NCBI GenBank assembly: GCA_035601575.1
Contig: DATNNZ010000093.1
Span: forward strand, 1-5,889
DNA from: DASTDH01 sp035601575
Lineage (GTDB): Bacteria; Verrucomicrobiota; Verrucomicrobiia; Chthoniobacterales; JAFAMB01
Direction of reading: 5' to 3'
Length of the DNA: 5,889 nucleotides
Position 1 is the stretch's first letter, and every line of letters begins with the position of its first letter. A program made the position numbers and the translations under genes. The notes under the pieces are model-generated. The model did not search any database, had not been told where the DNA came from, and saw only the letters and a program-made list of their open reading frames with translations. Shown one piece after another: positions 1-5,889 of this stretch.

Positions 1-1252
1 AAGTTTGAGGCTTACGGTGCATCCAAAAACTACCTCCGCCCCAGGATGCTAGGCTCGGAAAAGTCGCTTTGAGATCCTCCTTATAGTAGTGGCCGAGATA
101 GCTGTTGCCCATCAGCACTTCGAACTCAGAATTAAAGGTCAAGAACGCCTGCAGCAGGTATTGCTCAGCCCAAAACCGGAACTCCTCCATTACCCAATCA
201 CGCCGGTACTCAAAAGGCAGGAAGATATCGTGGACGTGCACAATGACCCCTGGCTTGAGACGCGGCAAGACTTCCAAGAATAGAAAATTGACGTCTCCGC
301 CAATTTTCACGGTATGAGAACTGTCGATGAACAGGATGTCGCCATGAGCGAGTTTTGAAAAGAAGTCAAGATCGACGTCTTCGACCCTTTTCTCGATTAG
401 AGAATGCAACCCGGGAAAGCGCTGTTTGAGAAATTCTCGAGGAAATGGCTCGATACAGATTAGGCCTAAGCTTTTATTTTTTGCGATGGCTTCGCCCAAG
501 ACCAAGGAAGAGAAACCGCTGCCCACTTCGATGATCAACCGTGGTTGAAAATGGCGGACCATGCAGTAAGCAACCAGGGCATCCGTGCCATCAAAGAGGC
601 CGTTATTGAGATGAAAATGCTTTGGGCCCCCAGGTGGCTTGGTCGGAAACTGCTCATATTCGTCCCGGAATTTTGGAAAGTGCGTTCGCAGTAGATCGAG
701 CTGCAGAGAATCGTTCATGTCGATGCCCACGAGTTTGCTCGGGTGATTCCATAACGTTTCGGGCAAAGTCTGTGTATTGGGGATCGGTTGATAGAAGTGC
801 ACCGGCGTCACATGAAAACCGTGCCGTTCCCAGACCTGAAAAATCTCATAAAATTCTTCGCTATGCAGACAACGAGGCGTGACTGTCGCAATGAATTGCG
901 AAAGTTCTGGCATGCCGATATTTCCGCGCATCACTTCATCTGCAAGCTCTCGCAGAGCCATCGAGGCCGACTCGAGGTCGCGCCAAACCTGCACTGAATC
1001 AATGGGCGTATCCGGCTGACTCGCGGCATATAGGCGGAAATCATATATCGTCGAATCCACAACCCAGGGGATTTCCGTCTGTCCGGACGGGCCCTGGCTG
1101 ACCAGCTGTTCGTGACCGCCAGAGGTTGAAACGCGCACCTCCGCTCCAGCGGGATCGTTCGTTTCCCATGAAATCACAACACAGCCTTGCCCTAAAGAGA
1201 CGGGATTTGGATTCGCGCTGATTTTGCCGGTGATCTTTCCGGTCCGCTCCAT
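1..1252 (-). CDS. Class I SAM-dependent methyltransferase with N-terminal Ig-like domain, 3' end cut by window edge
   Basis: I translated this frame by hand from the ATG at 1252. It stays open for 417 codons and runs off base 1. Residues about 8-80 are rich in beta-strand and polar residues (SANPNPVSLGQG, VVISWETND, IYDFRLYA) and look like an Ig/fibronectin-type sandwich. Residues about 215-345 carry a Rossmann methyltransferase core: glycine-rich SAM loop EVGSGFSS (242-249), an acidic residue after strand 2 (CIEPF, E268), then FIDSSH (309-313) and VHVHD (338-342). The D310/H313 and H341-D342 pairs resemble the metal-binding residues of CmcI-like and Methyltransf_24-type O-methyltransferases. 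The likely role is methylation of a sugar or another small acceptor in the cytoplasm; the substrate cannot be read from sequence. The last visible residues (GGGSFWMHRK) look like the usual end of this family, so little is probably missing. It follows the large glycosyltransferase by 24 bp, suggesting one operon. The start has only a weak GAG upstream; an in-frame GTG at 1261 is an alternative. Confidence 0.85.
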   Translation of the reverse strand, partial: MERTGKITGKISANPNPVSLGQGCVVISWETNDPAGAEVRVSTSGGHEQLVSQGPSGQTEIPWVVDSTIYDFRLYAASQPDTPIDSVQVWRDLESASMALRELADEVMRGNIGMPELSQFIATVTPRCLHSEEFYEIFQVWERHGFHVTPVHFYQPIPNTQTLPETLWNHPSKLVGIDMNDSLQLDLLRTHFPKFRDEYEQFPTKPPGGPKHFHLNNGLFDGTDALVAYCMVRHFQPRLIIEVGSGFSSLVLGEAIAKNKSLGLICIEPFPREFLKQRFPGLHSLIEKRVEDVDLDFFSKLAHGDILFIDSSHTVKIGGDVNFLFLEVLPRLKPGVIVHVHDIFLPFEYRRDWVMEEFRFWAEQYLLQAFLTFNSEFEVLMGNSYLGHYYKEDLKATFPSLASWGGGSFWMHRKPQT

Positions 1253-1276
1253 GTTACTCACTGGTAAGAGCCAAGA

Positions 1277-4200
1277 TCAGCTTCTCGCTGCGATAGCAAT
1301 GTCTGGCTGCTCAACCGCTCCTGATGGCACCAAACTTCCGAGATGGTCGTCGCTAAATAAAAATTCCAGCTTCTTGCGTGCCGCGTCGGTGGAGTAGAGA
1401 GCGCGTGTTTTCCTGATGCCGTTCTCAGAGAGCCGCTTCCAAAGTTCTTCCGATTCGTAGAGCTCAATTAATGCCCGCGCAAAGTCTTCCGGCTCGTCCG
1501 CAACCAGAATTTCTTCACGATCACTGAGCGCCGTTCCCTCCACAGCCAGCGAGGTTGCGACCACCGGCACGCCAAAAGCCATGCTTTGGTTGATCTTGCC
1601 TTTTACGCCTGCCCCAAATCGGAGCGGCGCAACGGACAGTTTTACGCTATCAAAAAAGGGACGAACATCCGTCTGCAATCCGGTGACAATGATCCTATCA
1701 GTCGCCAAAGCAACTATCTCCGGCGGCGCCTTCTCCCCAATGATGTAGAATTTGGCATCGCGCAGATGCTCGCTCATCAGCGGATAAATTCTCCGCACAA
1801 AAAAGAGAACAGCGTCAATGTTTGGTCTGTGTTGGAAACCACCAATGAATAGCCAGTCTCGCCGAAGCGAGAACGGTGTCTTCGATCCGGGTACATCCAC
1901 AATATTCGAAACCAGTTGAATAGACTTGTTAGGCCATTTCTCTTGGAGCAACTGCTGTTCGACGCTGCTTACCGTCCAGGTCTCATCAGATTGATCAATC
2001 AATTCATACTCCAGTTGCTGCGTCTCCTGCGCCTTCCGCTGCACTTCGTGGTCCCGAGTTAGACGTGCCTCGCTCCCTTCACGGAGGAAATGAAGATCAA
2101 CCGTGTCAAAAATAATTCGGCTCTGCGGTGCAAACAGGCGAACGTCGGTGATGTGTTTGCGAGCAAAATCACAGCGGCTTAGCACTACGGCGTCAAAGTC
2201 GGAGCCGTGCGAAATGAGGTAGTCGCGCACCTTTTTGATATAGGGGTGATAAAGAACTTCGATTCCGCGTTTTTGCAGCTCCCCCGCGTAAGGACGAATG
2301 TTTGCCAGATTATCTGGAATGAAAGTGACGCGATGACCAAGCTCGTGGAGGAGCTTGAGGATTTGAAACATCCGTAGCGACCCTGAATCGCGATCCGGCA
2401 TGGGAAGATGGTGGTCAATCACCAGAATGTTGTTTCGACCCGGCGCCGGCTGTCGCAGGAACGTCAAATCGCCATTGACTGGTTTTGCCATCAGTTCAAC
2501 TGCCCACCTTTTCGCAAATGTCGAGCGGTTGATATCCTGATGTTTTTTTGTGCCGGTTGCGAGATCAGTTCCCCCGGTTGCTCCCTCGTAGTGGATGACC
2601 TCGCTTAGCGGCTGATATAATACCTTGTAACCGGTCCGGCGAACCTTGAACGACAGGTCGGTATCTTCGTAGTAAGCAGGCGCGTAGCGCGAATCGAAGC
2701 CACCCACGTTCTGAAACAGCGATTTGGGAATCATCAACGCTGCCGCTGAGCAATAATCTACTTCGCGGAGATAGTTGTATTCAGGTTTTTCAGGGTCATC
2801 GGACTTGCCAAAGTTCCATCCCGAGGCATCCCGCCATATAATACCGCCTGCCTCCTGTAAACGACCATCCGGGTAAACGAGTTTTGAGCCGACAACACCT
2901 GCTTGCGGTTCTTCGGCAAAGGTATCCATCAGCCCACTCAGCCAGCCGTCCTTAACAACCGTGTCATTATTCAAGAAAAAGAGATATTTGCCGCGCGCCT
3001 TTTCCGCACCGCGGTTGCAGGAGGCGATGAAACCCGAGTTCGTCTCGTTGCGCAGATAAACAATACCGCGAATCTGAGGGACAAGCTTAGCGGTACTGTC
3101 CCTGGAGCAGTCGTCCACGACAATCACCTCGAAACGCGGTCGTTCTTGTATAGTCTGCAGCGAAGCAAGACAGGCGTGTGTAAATGGCAGCTGGTTGAAG
3201 ACCGGAATAATGACGGATACATCAACTTCCTCGTGCGCCGGAAAATGAAGAGACCTCAACGGCAATGAGGGAATAGGCGCCGCCGGAGCTTTATTCGACA
3301 CATCACTTTCCGTTGCAGCAGCTTCGTCAACCGAATTCGTACCTTCCGAATTACCAATCTTTTGATGCAGTTGCGTCGCGATCCCGGGAATCTTCGGGAC
3401 CTGGGCGGCCTTGATTTCATCATCGATCTTCGCGATTTCCGGGTGCGCAACGCGCCATTTGGAATAGGTGTTCACAATCTTTTCAAGGTGTCCATAACCG
3501 GGCGACACTTTTCCGTGAGACAGCTTTGCTTTGAGCGTCGCCCCGGGGTTGGCCAATTTCCAACGGCGGGAAGTGCGCAGCCTGCGAGCCGCGCTTTCCA
3601 CATCCTCAAGCAGGTGCGAGAGCCTTCTCGTATTCCACAGCTGCTTGCGTAACCGGTCCGTTAGCTCCGCGATGTGTTTCTCGTCTTGTGCAAGACTTAC
3701 GCTTTTGTCATGAAGCAGACGGTTCATTTCCATTATGCGATGGCGCAATTCCTCTACTTCGGTCTTATGCTGAGCTTCCGTTTGCGCAAGATGGGTACTG
3801 AGTTCCTCTACCTCGGTCTTATGCCAAGCTTCCGCTTGCGCAAGATGGGCACTGAGTTCCTCTACTTCGGTCTTATGCCGAGCTTCCGTTTGCAGGAAGG
3901 ATTCCCGAATTTTCTCAATCTCGCGTTGGTACTCCGCGCGCTCTTTTTCGTGGTGGAGGCTAAATTGGCGAAGCTCGCGCTCGAGATGCTCGGCGCGCTC
4001 TTTTTCGTGATGGAGGCTAAGTTGGAAGAACTCGCGCTCGAGATGCTCGATCCGTGCAATTTTTTCTGGAACGGAAGCATTCAGCCGGCTAACCGATCCG
4101 GGAAGCAAATCGGCTTCTGCCGATTTCGCAGTTCGCGGAGCCTTCGTTATCCTGGCTTTGTTTCCTTTCTTCGCCGATGCACGGACGCCTCGATCGGTCT

Positions 4201-4951
4201 CGGCAATCAAAGCGCGATAAAGGTCGATCACTTCAGCGGAGACACGAGCGTCGATCAGTTGGTCAATCGTGAAATGGGTGTGGCGCCTTTGCGTTGTTAT
4301 CAGCGCCGCCGCGCTGTTTACTTCCCCATCGGGCAAACCGATGAACCGCACAATTCGCCGTAATTCCGTTCCCGCGTCTTCGAAAAACAAATCGTAATGA
4401 GTAACGAGCCGCTCTTGCTCGCTTGATGTCTCGATCACGCGTCGGTTGTAGATTTCCCAAAGCCGCAAACCGAACGAATAAGACGTTCCGTTTCGCTCCC
4501 GCATCGAGTACGCGACTTCAAGCGGATTACGCACGATGATGAGTGTTTTCAGTTTAGGCAAAAGGTCCTGCCAGAACGGCAGCGTCAAACTGTTGCGCGG
4601 ATCCTTCCAGCCCCAGACCGTCGCGGAATCAAATCCTTCAACCAGCAACTGCGCTTTGGTACGCAAAGGATCAAGCCGGGCATGCTTAAAGTTCTCGTCG
4701 GCCTTCGGCGGAAGATCCCAAGCACCGCCCAGTTCATTGAGCACTTCGTCGTTGAGTGCCACGAAGCGAAGATTTTCCCAAAAGCCATCGGGGTTATCAG
4801 CCTGCGCGGGCATCAAATCGCTTTCTGGGCCCAAGTAGAGGCCGCAAGTATGCAATAGCTTTGTGAGCATCGACGTTCCTGAGCGATGCGCGCCGGCGAT
4901 GCAAACGGCGGTATTGGCGGTCGATGGGTCCTTCAAGTGTTCTCGCTTCAA
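1277..4951 (-). CDS. Four-part fusion: sulfotransferase, coiled coil, GT2 glycosyltransferase, GT4-like glycosyltransferase
   Basis: A 1224-residue protein with no signal peptide or membrane span that I can see, so probably cytoplasmic or membrane-associated through partners. Residues about 14-255 are a PAPS-dependent sulfotransferase: phosphosulfate loop AGAHRSGTSML (19-29), GWKDPR (114-119) and a 3'-phosphate site IIVRNPLEVAYS (138-149, R141 and S149). Residues about 296-455 are a charged coiled coil with tandem repeats. Residues 459-473 (RTSRRWKLANPG) resemble the short SxxW linker often seen in multi-domain glycosyltransferases. Residues about 575-800 are a GT2 domain: VSVIIPVFNQ (578-587), VVDDCS (611-616), metal site NNDTVV (661-666) and likely base YYEDTDLSF (760-768). 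Residues about 840-1200 are a GT-B domain of the Glyco_trans_1_4 type: LFIGGFQHRPN (1034-1044), RFGAGVKGKINQSMA (1111-1125) and VEG (1137-1139). Q1122 sits where many GT4 enzymes have the second Glu of EX7E; I believe this is a subfamily form, not decay. The predicted start is TTG (4951). The P-loop begins near residue 19, so the first internal Met (M28) is too late, and an in-frame TAA lies six codons upstream. TTG at 4936 is an alternative. The likely role is extending and sulfating a surface glycan; sugars and acceptor are unknown. Confidence 0.9.
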   Translation of the reverse strand: MKREHLKDPSTANTAVCIAGAHRSGTSMLTKLLHTCGLYLGPESDLMPAQADNPDGFWENLRFVALNDEVLNELGGAWDLPPKADENFKHARLDPLRTKAQLLVEGFDSATVWGWKDPRNSLTLPFWQDLLPKLKTLIIVRNPLEVAYSMRERNGTSYSFGLRLWEIYNRRVIETSSEQERLVTHYDLFFEDAGTELRRIVRFIGLPDGEVNSAAALITTQRRHTHFTIDQLIDARVSAEVIDLYRALIAETDRGVRASAKKGNKARITKAPRTAKSAEADLLPGSVSRLNASVPEKIARIEHLEREFFQLSLHHEKERAEHLERELRQFSLHHEKERAEYQREIEKIRESFLQTEARHKTEVEELSAHLAQAEAWHKTEVEELSTHLAQTEAQHKTEVEELRHRIMEMNRLLHDKSVSLAQDEKHIAELTDRLRKQLWNTRRLSHLLEDVESAARRLRTSRRWKLANPGATLKAKLSHGKVSPGYGHLEKIVNTYSKWRVAHPEIAKIDDEIKAAQVPKIPGIATQLHQKIGNSEGTNSVDEAAATESDVSNKAPAAPIPSLPLRSLHFPAHEEVDVSVIIPVFNQLPFTHACLASLQTIQERPRFEVIVVDDCSRDSTAKLVPQIRGIVYLRNETNSGFIASCNRGAEKARGKYLFFLNNDTVVKDGWLSGLMDTFAEEPQAGVVGSKLVYPDGRLQEAGGIIWRDASGWNFGKSDDPEKPEYNYLREVDYCSAAALMIPKSLFQNVGGFDSRYAPAYYEDTDLSFKVRRTGYKVLYQPLSEVIHYEGATGGTDLATGTKKHQDINRSTFAKRWAVELMAKPVNGDLTFLRQPAPGRNNILVIDHHLPMPDRDSGSLRMFQILKLLHELGHRVTFIPDNLANIRPYAGELQKRGIEVLYHPYIKKVRDYLISHGSDFDAVVLSRCDFARKHITDVRLFAPQSRIIFDTVDLHFLREGSEARLTRDHEVQRKAQETQQLEYELIDQSDETWTVSSVEQQLLQEKWPNKSIQLVSNIVDVPGSKTPFSLRRDWLFIGGFQHRPNIDAVLFFVRRIYPLMSEHLRDAKFYIIGEKAPPEIVALATDRIIVTGLQTDVRPFFDSVKLSVAPLRFGAGVKGKINQSMAFGVPVVATSLAVEGTALSDREEILVADEPEDFARALIELYESEELWKRLSENGIRKTRALYSTDAARKKLEFLFSDDHLGSLVPSGAVEQPDIAIAARS
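3728..3889 (-). repeat. Three 54-bp tandem repeats encoding an 18-residue coiled-coil unit
   Basis: Units are 3889-3836, 3835-3782 and 3781-3728 in coding order. They encode TEARHKTEVEELSAHLAQ, AEAWHKTEVEELSTHLAQ and TEAQHKTEVEELRHRIME (residues 355-408 of the fusion protein). The first two units match at 50 of 54 bases. The third matches closely over the 33 bases that code its first 11 residues and has diverged over the rest. The phase is exactly in frame, so copy-number change would keep the gene open. Eighteen residues is about five alpha-helical turns, consistent with a rod that can lengthen stepwise. Confidence 0.93.
3932..4045 (-). repeat. Two 57-bp tandem repeats encoding a 19-residue coiled-coil unit
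   Basis: Units are 4045-3989 and 3988-3932 in coding order, giving HLEREFFQLSLHHEKERAE and HLERELRQFSLHHEKERAE (residues 303-340 of the fusion protein). They match at about 50 of 57 bases by hand alignment. This is a separate duplication from the 54-bp array 42 bp further along the gene; the units share no obvious sequence. Both keep the reading frame and both lie within the predicted coiled coil. Confidence 0.92.
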
Positions 4952-5149
4952 GAAGCAGACAAATACTTATGTGGAATACACATGCGTATCATAGATGCCG
5001 CACACGGTAAACTCCAATTTGAACAAACAGTTTCTTCCGATCAGTTTGTCCTGGCAACGAGCCGACCTCGGCCAAGTACTTGGAAGCTCTTCGACGTTTA
5101 ACCGGATATAGGCTCGCCTAAGGGCAAGTCCGAAAAATGATGGCAATGG
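4952..5149. other. 198-bp intergenic gap between the small methyltransferase and the fusion gene
   Basis: There is no coding signal of gene length on either strand. It contains a candidate minus-strand promoter (4988-5017), a perfect 12-bp palindrome (CCAAGTACTTGG, 5072-5083) and a short hairpin (arms 5113-5118 and 5123-5128, loop of four, one G-U pair on the minus-strand RNA). The hairpin has no following T-run on the minus strand, so I do not call it an intrinsic terminator. A 14-codon minus-strand reading frame (ATG 4992, stop 4950-4948) also lies here and overlaps the TTG start of the fusion gene. Confidence 0.6.
4988..5017 (-). promoter_or_regulatory. Candidate sigma70-type promoter for the fusion gene
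   Basis: On the minus strand a TATGAT box (4993-4988, five of six matches to TATAAT) is preceded at 18 bp by TTGGAG (5017-5012, three of six matches to TTGACA). Transcription would start near 4981, leaving about 30 nt before the TTG start at 4951. The -35 box is poor and such matches arise by chance, so this is tentative. Confidence 0.22.
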
Positions 5150-5854
5150 TCACTTGTTCACGTCGATTTTCGAATTCCACGTGAGCGGTATTTTATCGCT
5201 CCACCACACCTCATACCCGGCTTTAGCAAAAAGGGCCCATGTTTGGCGGGGATGCCGCCATTTTAACGGAACGAAACGGAAACCAGCCTGAGCTGCGGCC
5301 TGCGCCATCGTCTCCAGGCGATAAGTGACGCAGCCCGGATAAATCCAGTCATCTCCGTTGTAATCTTCGTTTCCGATGAGGAAGGTAGCGAAGAGCGCGC
5401 CGCTGCCTTTTAAATTATTGGAAATATCCAGGAGCCAGTTCGCGATCTGGGCACGAGAGGCGTGGCTAAAAATCGACTGCGCGACCGCATAATCCGCTTG
5501 CACCGGGTCGGTCGCGGACAAAGTCGATTTGAAAATGAAAGATGGTGCTTTGATCCGAATCAAATCCTCGCCTATTTCGTGCTTGATGGCTTCATTTACC
5601 AGCCACTCATTCGGTTCGACACCGATGTAGTTACCGAAATTCAGGTAAGGAATGAAAAGACGGCCCGCACGCAAAGAGCCGCAACCCACATCGATCAGTT
5701 TATGGTGCTGTCGCAACCCTGCTGTCGTAAGCAGATTAAAAGTCATCGCTGCAATCAGATCGTAATCCTGTGGTGGTCCGACATAAGCACGGTAGTGAGA
5801 ATCGCCGGGCGTGAGACCGATACCCAATCGATTGAAAATTGGAGCAGTCCTCAT
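5150..5854 (-). CDS. Class I SAM-dependent methyltransferase (small, stand-alone)
   Basis: A complete 234-residue protein. The SAM-binding glycine loop is LIDVGCGSLRAGR (53-65), followed by strand 2 with its acidic ribose-contact residue in YIGVEPNEWL (76-85, E80). Then come ADYAVAQSIFSHAS (120-133, strand 4 region), a LKGSGALFATF segment (148-158) and a C-terminal stretch rich in aromatic residues. The DVGCGSLRAGR plus GVEPN combination is typical of small methyltransferases found in polysaccharide and glycosyltransferase clusters. The acceptor is not evident; a sugar hydroxyl or glycan end is inferred from the neighbours. The ATG at 5854 is chosen because an in-frame TAA lies five codons upstream and the N-terminus reads smoothly into the fold. 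No clear Shine-Dalgarno precedes it (the upstream bases are AT-rich with a weak AGTGG). It is the first gene in the transcribed direction and is separated by 198 bp from the fusion gene, so it may or may not share a transcript with it. Confidence 0.88.
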   Translation of the reverse strand: MRTAPIFNRLGIGLTPGDSHYRAYVGPPQDYDLIAAMTFNLLTTAGLRQHHKLIDVGCGSLRAGRLFIPYLNFGNYIGVEPNEWLVNEAIKHEIGEDLIRIKAPSFIFKSTLSATDPVQADYAVAQSIFSHASRAQIANWLLDISNNLKGSGALFATFLIGNEDYNGDDWIYPGCVTYRLETMAQAAAQAGFRFVPLKWRHPRQTWALFAKAGYEVWWSDKIPLTWNSKIDVNK

Positions 5855-5889
5855 TAAAAACCACTTTTAATATCTCACGGTCTCAATGT

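Noticed and set aside
622..997. Overlapping plus-strand open frames near the left end
   Set aside because: They lie antisense to the minus-strand methyltransferase, which has clear SAM-binding motifs across this stretch; no recognisable protein results from the plus strand.
1277..1279. Recoded TGA (alternative genetic code)
   Set aside because: All three genes use TGG for Trp and have no internal TGA, and two end in TGA at sensible places, so the standard bacterial code fits.
2903..3268. 121-codon plus-strand open frame
   Set aside because: It lies opposite the GT2 domain of the fusion gene and mirrors its codons; no independent start signal or family resemblance.
3728..4045. CRISPR-like or mobile-element repeats
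   Set aside because: The repeats are directly abutting, in frame and encode a helical protein segment; there are no spacers, terminal inverted repeats or transposase.
3674..4363. 229-codon plus-strand open frame opposite the coiled coil
   Set aside because: It is antisense to the well-supported fusion gene, and its length comes from the repeated low-complexity coiled-coil DNA. Its translation repeats the same units (FLYFGLMPSFRL) and shows no family I recognise.
5113..5128. Hairpin downstream of the small methyltransferase as an intrinsic terminator
   Set aside because: The stem is six pairs with one G-U and there is no T-run after it on the minus strand; the nearby T-run lies before the stem.
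5462..5857. 131-codon plus-strand open frame
   Set aside because: Antisense shadow of the small methyltransferase, whose SAM motifs and length are convincing; the plus-strand product has no recognisable domain.

Overview
The window looks like part of a bacterial surface-glycan (exopolysaccharide, O-antigen or capsule type) biosynthesis cluster. All three genes I can support lie on the minus strand. The organism is probably a Gram-negative environmental bacterium. Moderate GC, a giant multi-domain glycosyltransferase with an internal coiled coil, and an Ig-like domain on a methyltransferase resemble Verrucomicrobiota or Acidobacteriota clusters as I remember them. That placement is a low-confidence impression, since no phylogenetic marker is present.

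Layout in the direction of transcription (right to left): (1) 5854-5150, a complete 234-aa class I SAM-dependent methyltransferase. (2) A 198-bp gap (5149-4952) with a candidate sigma70-type promoter and small dyads but no convincing terminator. (3) 4951-1277, one 1224-aa polypeptide combining an N-terminal sulfotransferase, a coiled coil built partly from DNA-level tandem repeats, a GT2 (GT-A fold) glycosyltransferase and a C-terminal GT4-like (GT-B fold) glycosyltransferase. (4) After 24 bp, 1252 to beyond base 1, a second methyltransferase with an N-terminal Ig-like beta domain. It is cut by the window edge, is open for 417 codons, and probably lacks only a few C-terminal residues.

Taken together, the two glycosyltransferase domains could add successive sugars, the sulfotransferase domain could sulfate the glycan, and the flanking methyltransferases could methylate sugar hydroxyls or cap the chain. 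The domain assignments rest on visible motifs. The acceptor, the sugars and the order of reactions are inference. I see no RNA genes, CRISPR arrays, insertion sequences or integration sites, and no plus-strand gene. The main points for follow-up are the four-part fusion, the recently duplicated coiled-coil repeats, the TTG-only start of the large gene, and the single in-frame TGA between the large gene and the downstream methyltransferase.
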